From SIG438 sp034117945 (GTDB lineage Bacteria > Bacillota > Clostridia > HGM11514): a stretch of 17,061 nt of DNA. The stretch covers positions 1 through 17,061 of the forward strand of contig JAXEOR010000089.1 in NCBI GenBank assembly GCA_034117945.1. Direction: 5' to 3'. This document shows positions 1 through 7,980 of the stretch, one piece after another. The notes beneath the pieces are model-generated. The model saw nothing but the letters and a program-made list of their open reading frames with translations, was not told the DNA's origin and did no database searches. The position numbers and the translations under genes are program-made. Positions within the stretch are counted from its first letter, which is position 1. Every line of letters begins with the position of its first letter.

Positions 1-3000
1 CTCGGGATGTTTTGGGAGCTTACAGGGCCGCTCGGTAAGGACGGACCGGAAGAACCGGACGGAACGGAGGGAATCTCCGGTGAATTAGAGGGCTCCGGAT
101 CCGGCGTTGCTGCCTTGTAGTTATATGCAACAAATTCGGTCAGCTGATTGGTGTAAATCACCAGATCATTTCCCACTGTCAGCTTTGCAACACCTCCGTT
201 AGGCAGGGCTGCTTTTGCAGCCTCTATGGTATCCGCAGGCAGATTGCTGTTCTTACTGATGGTCTTATACTTACCTTCCTCCGTTTTATAAGCCAGCAGC
301 TTGCCACCCTGACCGGGCAGTACAATTCTCACCAGCTCACTGGAGGTAATCACACGATCAGCGTCACCCATGGTAACAACCATAAAGTTTTCGCCGCTGA
401 TGGTACCGGAAGGTGTATCGCCAGCTACCGGCAGCTTAAAGGTTCCATCCCAGCCGGAAGCTGTGAAGACTGTGTCTTTCGCAGCATCCACTGTAACATC
501 CCCTGCCGCAGCTTTGTAGATAAACTGATACATAGGCTGCGCCTTACTAGGATCCATCTTCACCACGGCATTGCTCACACCGGGATATACTGTAAATTTA
601 GCGGTATCCAGATCATAATTGATCGCAATCTCGCTGTTTTCTATTACTTCCGCCTCTTTGTTTGCACTCAATTTGAAGGAGGCGGTTTCATTTTCCAAAG
701 CGGCGGCAAACTCATCCACTGTTTTCTGTACTGCGCTGGAATCATTGTTTACTTTTTCCGCTTTTTCAATGGCAGCGTCAAATTCATCAATTCTTGCACG
801 GGTATATTCGCCGTAGCCATCCCCCTGCACGGCGGCCGCTCTCAATGCCTTGGCAGCTGCAATGGCTTCCTGCAGCTGGGACTTATCAGCGTCTTCAACC
901 GCATAAATCTTGGTGATGACCTCTGCTCCGGAGGCTGCCATGAAGTATCCGTCCTGACCGTACAGATTTTCTCCGCCTATTTCTTCCTTAGTAAAGTCAT
1001 ATTCATAAACAGGAGTTTCCAGATCGTCAAGATACAGTCTCAGTCTCACCGCGTCGCCTGCCGTATCATATACGCCCACACCAACGGTATATTCCTTTCC
1101 GATTTCGATCAGGCCTTTTTCAAATGTTTTCAAAACATTGGGCTGGAAGAACTGCGCCTCGTTTGAAGCCGGCTTCATCCACCACAGATAACCCATGTTT
1201 CCGGCAGACCAAAGCACAGCAGGATTCTGTGCTCTGAAGTTAATGGAACAATTGATTACAGAGGGTGTTGCACCCGCTTCAGCCGGATCGATCTTCATTT
1301 TGAACACAAAGATCTTGTTCTTATATTTCTCGCCCATGTAAGCTGCGCCGGTTCCCACCGGTAATGTGAGAACGCCATCTTCAATGGTAAACTCACCACT
1401 GCCTACATATTTTGTCCAGTTTTCACTATCTGCCAGCATATCCTTAATGGACATAAATTCCATGGAGGTGATTACCTTTGCCTGGAAGGCAGTCATTCCT
1501 ACCGTCAGCTTTTCAGTAGCAGAATCCACCTGGAACTGCAGGGCAGCAGGGTTATTGGCAACCGCCTGCGCTTCGTCAACCAAAGCCTGCAGAGTGTCAA
1601 CCGCCTCCTGCGGATACTGACCGTCCTCGCTGCCCACTGTTGCATTACTCAGCAGTTCGTTTGCTTCTGCAATGGTTTTGCGCAGCTCTGACTTATCCAC
1701 ATCAGACAAATCCGCAATCACCTGCACCGGAGCGGTTGCTACCGCTTTACCGGGCAACAGACGGCTATCGCTGGGCGTTACTACGCACTTAATATATTTG
1801 CCGGCCAAGGAATTGGGAATAGTCAGCTCTGTTGTAAATTCTCCCCGGATTAATTCATAATCCCCGTCTACAGCTTCCGCTGCATACCACTGATAGGTGG
1901 TGGCAACCTCTTTTTGGTTGTCAGCATCACTATAGGTATAGCTTACCTTTGCTTTTCCGCCGGGAACATTATCTCCGGTCAGCTTCACATTAGAAGCTAC
2001 AGGACGGCTGCCGTCAACCGGCGTTTGCGGTCCGATCTTAGAGGTATCCACATTCGGGAAATCAGCAACCGTTTTCCGAACCTCTGCCAAGCCTTCAGCA
2101 GTCAGCTGGAAGTTCTCGTTTTCATAATCCACAAACAAGGGCTTTCCGTCCGCTGTTGTAATTTCGGCATTGGTATAGTTGGTGCCGATGGTTTCGTTGT
2201 TAGACTGCACCGTAATATGCGGATTTGCAATCTGAACCGCTACGTTATCACGGAAGAAATTCTGTCTGGAAGGAGCGATAGATTCCACAAAATCCGCTGC
2301 CGCTTTGGGATTGCCGGGAGAGGTAACCTGACCCTTTTCATTCTTCACAGGCAGATAGCTTACCAGCTTATCATGGTTTTCCTGTGTAAAGATGCTGAAA
2401 ATAGGTTCCCAAATGGTTCCCTTATAATGCTCTGCCCAAATGCCGTCATTAAAGCCCACATCGGTAAACTTCTTCCACTGAGAGCTGCCGGTATCATAAT
2501 TGGCAGTTTTATCAAAGGTGATATTGTCTCCGCTCTTGGTCAGTGCGGTATCATTATTGTAAACAATGTATCTTACCTGCTTGGAAGAATCAAACCCGGT
2601 AGTATTCCATGACTGGAACTGCAGTGCAGAGGGCATATCCACAAAGATATTGTTGTACACATGGAAGAACTGGCCGCCGTTTGTTTTCACGGCAAAGCTT
2701 CTGTTCATCTGTGCGCCCTTATCCATGGTCAAGGTGCCCCGGTAAAAAATATTTCCGTAAATCTCGGCACCGGAGTTACCGTCGTCAAAGAAGATGGACT
2801 GTGACCAGCCTTCGGAATATTTGCTTCCCACATGGGCAATCTTATTATACCGGATCACATATCCCATTTCGGTTACGTTACGTCCGCAGTAAATGGCACC
2901 CATATCACCGGAGGTTGTTACAACATCGTGCAGGTCATTGTATTCGATAACAATATCGTTGCTGTTTCCATAGGCAATGGCCTCATGATGATTATTGAAG

Positions 3001-6000
3001 ATTTCGTTGTGTGAAATGGTCGCGCCTACGCAGTTGCTAATCTGGATTGCAGGCACATAAGTCTTCTGCGCCCGACCCTGATCATGGAATATGTTATTGG
3101 TAATCAGGTTGTTGGAAGGCGTCAGCGTTTTTCTGTCGCCGCCGCTGATCGTCAAACCATTCTTGCCGGAGTCATAAATATGGCTGTTTTGAATGGTAAT
3201 ATTCGTACCGGACGCACTCATGGAATTGTTGCCCGTATGAGCCACGTCACAGTTATCCCAGGTTACATGATCAACATTTGACAGGGAAACAGCCGTTGCT
3301 CTGTTATATTCAAAGTCCAGCCCTTGGAAATTGATATACTTGGTTCCGGAAGCACTCAGCAGAGTTGAATTATTTCCTGCCACACGAATTTCAGCAGTTT
3401 CATCAATTTCACTGTCGGGATAGAAGTAAGCAATCTTATTTTTCCGGTCAATGTAGCCTTCTCCCGGAGCATCAATGGCTTCTATGATATTATAAAGATA
3501 ATAAGCCAGATTTGTTGCAGGTGCTGCAGCGGTACCGCCCAAGGTTTTTAATACCTTATTTTCGGTATCCATTTCCCCTACCTTATGATCCTGCATATAC
3601 CAATGATATCCGAAATATCCAGCAATCATCAAATCATCCTTGATGGCCTGCTGATTCCAGTTTGCAGTTTCATTATCCGGATCAGGATAGGTAATGCTGA
3701 CCGGCTTGGTATTGTCATGCTTACCGTCAGAGGTTTTTTCTGAAGAAACTGCTACAGGATTAAACATAGCGGTATCCTCTTCGTTGTTCGGCCAGCGGGC
3801 AGGCTCAATCACAGAGCCGTTCACATACACATCCACAGGAATGGTATTCTTCGGCCAGGTGGTTTCCCAGCTATAGTTCCAGCCCTCACTGAGAACAGGA
3901 ATCTCGCCTGTATACTCGCTCAGGTCAATCTTCACAATCTTGGATTTTGCCACAGGATCCTGAATACGATCCAGAATCTTATTTCCGTAGATATCCTTAT
4001 CCGATTCGGTCAGCTTAGAAACCTTATCGGCAGAAATCACCGTAGAACCGGTAAAGGTTACCTTTTCGTCGTTATAGGCACGGTAGGTAATGGGGCAGTT
4101 TTCCGTACCGGAATCCGCATCCGTAAAGGCAATGGTGGAGGATACCGGATATTCGCCGCCCATAATGTTCACGATAATACTGCCTTCGCCCAAACCCTGC
4201 TTGATGGCTTCTCTGATCACATCACGAGCCTTGGTAATGGTTGCAAAGGGAGCGTCAAAGGAGCCTGCATTGCTGTCGCTTCCCTTGGTGGATACAAAAT
4301 ATTCTACCTCGGTAGAAACCTGAACGGGCACCGTGGTAACGGTTTGTCCCTGCAATCCGTTTCGATCCACAGGGGTAATCGCCGCTCTTAGGAATTTACC
4401 GGCGTCCGCCGCAGTGGGATTATAGGTTTTTCCTGTTCCCACATCCTGATAGGTACCGTTTTGCTCATTGGAATTCTGCCAGGTAACAATGGTATCTCCC
4501 TCTGTGTCACCGGTAACAGGATCGAATTCATAGGTATATTCCGCCGTCAGGGTGCGCCCGATTTTCGCTTCTCCGGTAATGGAGTAGCTGCCTGCCTTCA
4601 CCCAGGGTTCTGTTTTCTTTTCAGCAACCGGACCGATCACATCGCTGTATGCCGGATCCCCGTCTGTAGGCACTACCGTTGTATGAGGCGTTACTGCTAC
4701 CCGGAAATATTTTCCCTGATCAGCCTCTGCAAAGGTGTAGCTGGCAGCGGTTGCGCCAGACACATTCGCCCAGCCGGTTTTTCCGTCGGCGGAGGACTGC
4801 CACTGATAAGTAATCGAAGTGACTTTGTCTCCGTTTTTATCAAAAGCATCTACATCCGTAATTTCCACAGACCGTTCTACCATGGCAGTACCGGACAGCT
4901 TCATGCCGGTTACCAAGGGAGGTCTCACGTTATCCTCAGCCGTTGAAACGCTTAAATCGTCGTAAATTGCATAATTGGGAGAGGCAGCGCCAACACCGCG
5001 CACGCAACCGATTCCGTCAACTGCGTAACTATCTTCCAAGGCCTTGATACCGTCAATATAAACGGTCAGCTTTCCGTTTTCTGTTGCAATATTGTCCTGA
5101 TTTCCATCATCATACTGAGCAATCAGAATCACCTGATGCCAGCCCTTTGTTCTCGGAATCAGGGGCATTCCGTCATTGCCGTCACAAACAAAGTTGCCTG
5201 TGTTTGATCCCAGATAGCCTGTGCCCGCATTCTCCGTACCGGTATAGTCCGTTTTGTACCCAGGGCCGCGATTCTTTCTGTTTCCTGCAGAGTTATTGAC
5301 CTGATAATAGTCCAAAGCAGGATTCATCAGACCTGCATTCAGATTCAGAATATAAGGATATTCATGCTGCACCCCGTCAACCGTATCCCGAACGGTCAAG
5401 GACTGGAAGTAAATGTTGGAAAAGCCGGTTGCGTCCTTGGCGCCGTTATCATAAAACCAGCCTTCACCGATGTTGTAACCATTGGCACTTCCACCATACT
5501 GATCCAAGCCCCACTTTGTCACAGTTGCCGTAGAGGGTGCTTTTTGATACATCATTGCCGTAGCACCGGTTCTAAAAATATCAGTCGACAACTTCATGTG
5601 GGTATTGACCTCAGGATCGGTAATGGTATAGCCCTCAAAGTTGCTCTGATTTTTTGTCGCTGCAACTGTGATAAACAGCTTACCGGAGGTTGTGCTTCCG
5701 TCCGCATTTTCCACTGTTGCAGTCAAAATCGTATAACCCACATCCTGGGGGGTAATGGTACCGTCCGCAGAAACTGTAGCGGTATAAGGATCATCCATAG
5801 AATAGGTAACCTTTTCATAATCCTCCAGATTGTATTCTCCGTTGTCAGAAACTCCGGTGATCACAACCTTTTGGGCAGCGTCTGTTTTTAGGAACAAACT
5901 CTTTGTATGGCTGATGTCAACCTTTGTAAAGTTCTGTGCCTCCAGATCAGGCTTCACTTCAATCGGCCCAAAGGCTTCGGAATACACCTTTTCGCTGGTA

Positions 6001-7412
6001 TTCTGCTCCTCTGCGCCATTGGTCGCCACAACACCTACCCGAATATAAGAACCAACATCTGCCGCTGTCAGCGTGTAGCTGCTGCTGTCTGTGCCGATGG
6101 CAGTCCAGCCGTCGGTTCCGTTAGCGGATTTTTCCCAGCTGTAGGTTTCTCCGGTTTTCAAATCACCGTTAGCGTCACTGTACAAAAAGCTTGCCGTCAG
6201 AGTTTGCTCTACCATCGCTTTTCCGGAAATGGTTACATCAGATACCACAGGGGCAAGAGCCCGGGAAAGAGACACATCGTAAATTGCAGCACCGTCTATC
6301 CACAGCTCATGCATGGTGGCATTGGTTCCGCTCAGGGTACGGTCATGCTCAATACCGTTTATTCCGCCTGCGTTTCTTCCCTCCTCGGTATAAGACCAAA
6401 TCACAGTACCGTCTACATACATCACATAGGCGTCAGGAGAAGAATAATCCAACACAAACTGGTGCCAGCCAACGCTTCTGGGCACGGAACCCTTTACCTG
6501 TGCGTCAGGCTGGGCATTTCCATCCTTCGCAAAGTTGTAGGTTGCCCCCAAATTAATCTTTCCGCGGATCGACTGGGTTGTGCCGGTGGATCCATCCGCC
6601 CTGGGGAAGGAACCCGTTCCCATCAACCAGAAAGAAGAGGTACTCACACCGTCATCATAGAACCAGAATTCCATCACGCCTTGCTTGACATCCTTAAAGC
6701 CCAGAGAGGCAAAGGGACCCGTTCTTGCCCATTTCCCGTTCACCATGGTCTGTTCAAAGGTGGTCAGAGGGGTATCTGTTCCCACAATTTTTTGTTCTGC
6801 CAAATTAATTTGCTTTAAATGAAGAGAACCGGCTCCGCTTCTCACCACATCAGTCGCCATTTCAGTGGTATCCGTGTACAGATAACGGTTTCTATAAGGC
6901 TTTCCGCTGGCATCATTACTGTTCAGAGTTAAGGTTGACGAGGTGGTTTTTTGATAAGGAATATCATTTTCATCTACATCAAACTTAATCTCTCCGGCCT
7001 GAGGATAGGAAACGGTGAACTTAGTTTGATCCGCTGAATCATAGCCCAAGCTTTTCGCTGTAGATCCTACCGCAATCAGGACAGAAGCCTTCTTCCCGGC
7101 ATATGTAGCGGTCAACACCGCTGTTCCTTCACATTCCGCTGTGATCGTGCCGCTGTTGTCCACGGTGATCACATCGTAGGAACCTGTCCTTATCACCTCA
7201 AAGGTGACCCCTTCCGTTAATGCTGTTTTGCTGCCGTCCTCAGCAATGCCTTGGACAACTGCCGTTCCGGTACTTCCAATGGTCATCCCGGTTTCCGTTT
7301 GTGCCAGGGTAATCGCTACGTAATCTGCACCCAAAACGGGAACAGCCGTCAAGCACGATACCGCAAACACCAAAACCAGCATCAGAGCACCCAGTTTTCT
7401 ACTCGCTTGCAT
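1..7412 (-). CDS. Giant secreted multidomain protein with right-handed beta-helix (GH141-like) domain; C-terminus off left edge
   Basis: One frame stays open from an ATG at 7412 to the window edge (at least 2470 codons, no stop). The start is set by AAAGGAG nine bases upstream and by a signal peptide (MQASRKLGAL, hydrophobic core, likely cleavage after VLGA, residue 29). Approximate domains read from the translation: Big_2-like 30-115; LamG/concanavalin-like 175-383; Ig-like 386-485; Big_2-like 490-585; LamG-like 589-826; two Ig-like 828-1033; beta-helix 1035-1790, opening with YFVSTKGSDSNAG and PFATITKARD; Ig-like 1800-1890; FIVAR-like 1900-1978; third concanavalin-like 1982-2165; FIVAR-like 2170-2245; unrecognised domain 2250-2430; Pro/Ser/Gly linker from 2434. 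Beta-helix landmarks are SGGDRKTL (1423-1430), GDMGAIYCGR (1502-1511) and FFDDG (1541-1545); their acidic residues are candidate catalytic groups. The domain resembles glycan-active beta-helix enzymes, so a cell-surface glycosidase or polysaccharide-binding protein is likely, but the substrate cannot be read. The linker suggests wall or S-layer anchoring further on. The frame is certain; the enzymatic role is inference. Confidence 0.88.
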   Translation of the reverse strand, partial: MQASRKLGALMLVLVFAVSCLTAVPVLGADYVAITLAQTETGMTIGSTGTAVVQGIAEDGSKTALTEGVTFEVIRTGSYDVITVDNSGTITAECEGTAVLTATYAGKKASVLIAVGSTAKSLGYDSADQTKFTVSYPQAGEIKFDVDENDIPYQKTTSSTLTLNSNDASGKPYRNRYLYTDTTEMATDVVRSGAGSLHLKQINLAEQKIVGTDTPLTTFEQTMVNGKWARTGPFASLGFKDVKQGVMEFWFYDDGVSTSSFWLMGTGSFPRADGSTGTTQSIRGKINLGATYNFAKDGNAQPDAQVKGSVPRSVGWHQFVLDYSSPDAYVMYVDGTVIWSYTEEGRNAGGINGIEHDRTLSGTNATMHELWIDGAAIYDVSLSRALAPVVSDVTISGKAMVEQTLTASFLYSDANGDLKTGETYSWEKSANGTDGWTAIGTDSSSYTLTAADVGSYIRVGVVATNGAEEQNTSEKVYSEAFGPIEVKPDLEAQNFTKVDISHTKSLFLKTDAAQKVVITGVSDNGEYNLEDYEKVTYSMDDPYTATVSADGTITPQDVGYTILTATVENADGSTTSGKLFITVAATKNQSNFEGYTITDPEVNTHMKLSTDIFRTGATAMMYQKAPSTATVTKWGLDQYGGSANGYNIGEGWFYDNGAKDATGFSNIYFQSLTVRDTVDGVQHEYPYILNLNAGLMNPALDYYQVNNSAGNRKNRGPGYKTDYTGTENAGTGYLGSNTGNFVCDGNDGMPLIPRTKGWHQVILIAQYDDGNQDNIATENGKLTVYIDGIKALEDSYAVDGIGCVRGVGAASPNYAIYDDLSVSTAEDNVRPPLVTGMKLSGTAMVERSVEITDVDAFDKNGDKVTSITYQWQSSADGKTGWANVSGATAASYTFAEADQGKYFRVAVTPHTTVVPTDGDPAYSDVIGPVAEKKTEPWVKAGSYSITGEAKIGRTLTAEYTYEFDPVTGDTEGDTIVTWQNSNEQNGTYQDVGTGKTYNPTAADAGKFLRAAITPVDRNGLQGQTVTTVPVQVSTEVEYFVSTKGSDSNAGSFDAPFATITKARDVIREAIKQGLGEGSIIVNIMGGEYPVSSTIAFTDADSGTENCPITYRAYNDEKVTFTGSTVISADKVSKLTESDKDIYGNKILDRIQDPVAKSKIVKIDLSEYTGEIPVLSEGWNYSWETTWPKNTIPVDVYVNGSVIEPARWPNNEEDTAMFNPVAVSSEKTSDGKHDNTKPVSITYPDPDNETANWNQQAIKDDLMIAGYFGYHWYMQDHKVGEMDTENKVLKTLGGTAAAPATNLAYYLYNIIEAIDAPGEGYIDRKNKIAYFYPDSEIDETAEIRVAGNNSTLLSASGTKYINFQGLDFEYNRATAVSLSNVDHVTWDNCDVAHTGNNSMSASGTNITIQNSHIYDSGKNGLTISGGDRKTLTPSNNLITNNIFHDQGRAQKTYVPAIQISNCVGATISHNEIFNNHHEAIAYGNSNDIVIEYNDLHDVVTTSGDMGAIYCGRNVTEMGYVIRYNKIAHVGSKYSEGWSQSIFFDDGNSGAEIYGNIFYRGTLTMDKGAQMNRSFAVKTNGGQFFHVYNNIFVDMPSALQFQSWNTTGFDSSKQVRYIVYNNDTALTKSGDNITFDKTANYDTGSSQWKKFTDVGFNDGIWAEHYKGTIWEPIFSIFTQENHDKLVSYLPVKNEKGQVTSPGNPKAAADFVESIAPSRQNFFRDNVAVQIANPHITVQSNNETIGTNYTNAEITTADGKPLFVDYENENFQLTAEGLAEVRKTVADFPNVDTSKIGPQTPVDGSRPVASNVKLTGDNVPGGKAKVSYTYSDADNQKEVATTYQWYAAEAVDGDYELIRGEFTTELTIPNSLAGKYIKCVVTPSDSRLLPGKAVATAPVQVIADLSDVDKSELRKTIAEANELLSNATVGSEDGQYPQEAVDTLQALVDEAQAVANNPAALQFQVDSATEKLTVGMTAFQAKVITSMEFMSIKDMLADSENWTKYVGSGEFTIEDGVLTLPVGTGAAYMGEKYKNKIFVFKMKIDPAEAGATPSVINCSINFRAQNPAVLWSAGNMGYLWWMKPASNEAQFFQPNVLKTFEKGLIEIGKEYTVGVGVYDTAGDAVRLRLYLDDLETPVYEYDFTKEEIGGENLYGQDGYFMAASGAEVITKIYAVEDADKSQLQEAIAAAKALRAAAVQGDGYGEYTRARIDEFDAAIEKAEKVNNDSSAVQKTVDEFAAALENETASFKLSANKEAEVIENSEIAINYDLDTAKFTVYPGVSNAVVKMDPSKAQPMYQFIYKAAAGDVTVDAAKDTVFTASGWDGTFKLPVAGDTPSGTISGENFMVVTMGDADRVITSSELVRIVLPGQGGKLLAYKTEEGKYKTISKNSNLPADTIEAAKAALPNGGVAKLTVGNDLVIYTNQLTEFVAYNYKAATPDPEPSNSPEIPSVPSGSSGPSLPSGPVSSQNIP

Positions 7413-7421
7413 TTCTCCACT

Positions 7422-7428
7422 CTCCTTT
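7422..7428 (-). promoter_or_regulatory. Ribosome binding site of the giant surface protein
   Basis: AAAGGAG on the minus strand, nine bases before the ATG at 7412. A second in-frame ATG at 7433 overlaps the upstream side of this site, so it cannot use it and has no comparable site of its own. This decides the start and leaves a clean signal peptide. Confidence 0.75.
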
Positions 7429-7486
7429 ATCATTAATATTATGTTCCGAGAAAGCCTCAAGCAAAACCCTCTCAGGATACATCCAC

Positions 7487-7516
7487 ATTATAACATTTTC
7501 GTTCCGGGTTTGTCAA
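7487..7516 (-). promoter_or_regulatory. Sigma-A promoter for the giant surface protein
   Basis: Minus strand reads TTGACA (7516-7511), an 18-base spacer, then TATAAT (7492-7487). Both hexamers are perfect consensus. Transcription would start near 7480 and give a leader of roughly 70 bases before the ATG at 7412. The DNA upstream (7517-7640) is A/T-rich with A- and T-tracts, which would suit an UP-type element. Such a strong core promoter suggests high expression or control by a repressor that I cannot see. Confidence 0.82.
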
Positions 7517-7868
7517 TCGCTTTTTGTAGGAATTTTTTAAAGTTTAATAAAATAAAAAGCAAAAATCGGCAATTATAACAAAAGATCTTAAAAAATTATA
7601 TCATAGTGTACAAAAAGTATTTTTTCATTACAAAATTCGTTATTGTCAAACTCCAAACCAGCTTCCCTTTCTTTTCATTTTACAAAACAGTTGTGTTTCT
7701 TCTTTTTTTAATAAAAAAAGGTGTGCTGTGGGAGAGTAATTTTCCGTATTCTGCACAGGATAAATAAAAAATACCAGTAAATTCACCAAAAACCACAGGG
7801 AAACCCTTCCCTTTCTTCTGCTTTTTGCAAGAATATTGTTTCGAACTTGCATTTTTTAAGAAAATCTA

Positions 7869-7897
7869 TTGAAAAATCGTAAATTTTATTGTATAAT
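7869..7897 (+). promoter_or_regulatory. Sigma-A promoter for gltBD
   Basis: TTGAAA (7869-7874), a 17-base spacer and TATAAT (7892-7897) form a near-consensus core promoter. The start of transcription should fall near 7904, giving a leader of about 77 bases before the gltB ATG at 7981. No operator repeat typical of GltC, TnrA or other named regulators was identified. Confidence 0.8.
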
Positions 7898-7918
7898 GAA
7901 AGAAACCAAAAAAAATAA

Positions 7919-7965
7919 TTCAATTTTAGCCGATGGCTTATGGGGTTTTTCGGCTTTCAATTGAA
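7919..7965 (+). promoter_or_regulatory. Leader stem-loop abutting the gltB ribosome binding site
   Basis: TTCAATT (7919-7925) pairs with AATTGAA (7959-7965), and AGCCGA (7928-7933) pairs with TCGGCT (7950-7955), separated by a small internal loop (two bases against three). This makes 13 pairs in all with a 16-base apical loop. The outer arm takes in the first two A residues of the AAAGGAGG site at 7964-7971, so folding could partly hide it. The structure lies inside the predicted transcript. There is no run of T directly after it, so it is not an intrinsic terminator; translational control or mRNA stability are the plausible roles. Confidence 0.55.
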
Positions 7966-7971
7966 AGGAGG
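7964..7971 (+). promoter_or_regulatory. Ribosome binding site that sets the gltB start
   Basis: AAAGGAGG sits nine bases before the ATG at 7981. The same frame is open to an earlier ATG at 7933, but that codon lies inside the leader stem-loop, has no ribosome binding site, and would add 16 residues ahead of the usual short propeptide. Confidence 0.85.
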
Positions 7972-7980
7972 TCAATCGGG

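Larger units (their letters stand above)
7413..7980. other. Divergent intergenic region, 568 bases
   Basis: This A/T-rich stretch separates the minus-strand surface protein from plus-strand gltB. It holds one promoter for each direction at its two ends and the gltB leader hairpin. Between about 7520 and 7868 I see no gene: a 68-codon minus-strand frame (7646-7852) has no ribosome binding site and A/T-driven composition. An eight-pair all-A/T inverted repeat with a G-C end lies at 7702-7720 (CTTTTTTT, loop AAT, AAAAAAAG); it could be a weak stem or chance in such sequence. No recognisable riboswitch or T-box was found. Confidence 0.6.

Noticed and set aside
7347..7412. Possible lipobox around Cys20 of the giant surface protein (AVSC)
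   Set aside because: The residue three before the cysteine is Ala rather than Leu-like, and a standard signal peptidase site (VLGA) follows; an ordinary secreted protein is more likely.
619..7436. Many plus-strand open frames, some over 200 codons (for example 1914-2612 and 5907-6818)
   Set aside because: All lie opposite the single minus-strand frame with a signal peptide and recognisable domains; their translations are low in family features and lack ribosome binding sites.
7646..7852. 68-codon minus-strand frame in the intergenic region
   Set aside because: No ribosome binding site before its ATG, no promoter placed for it, and A/T-driven composition; no recognisable feature in the protein.
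7933..7980. In-frame upstream ATG extending gltB by 16 residues
   Set aside because: It sits inside the leader stem-loop with no ribosome binding site; the ATG at 7981 has AAAGGAGG at ideal spacing and gives the expected short propeptide.
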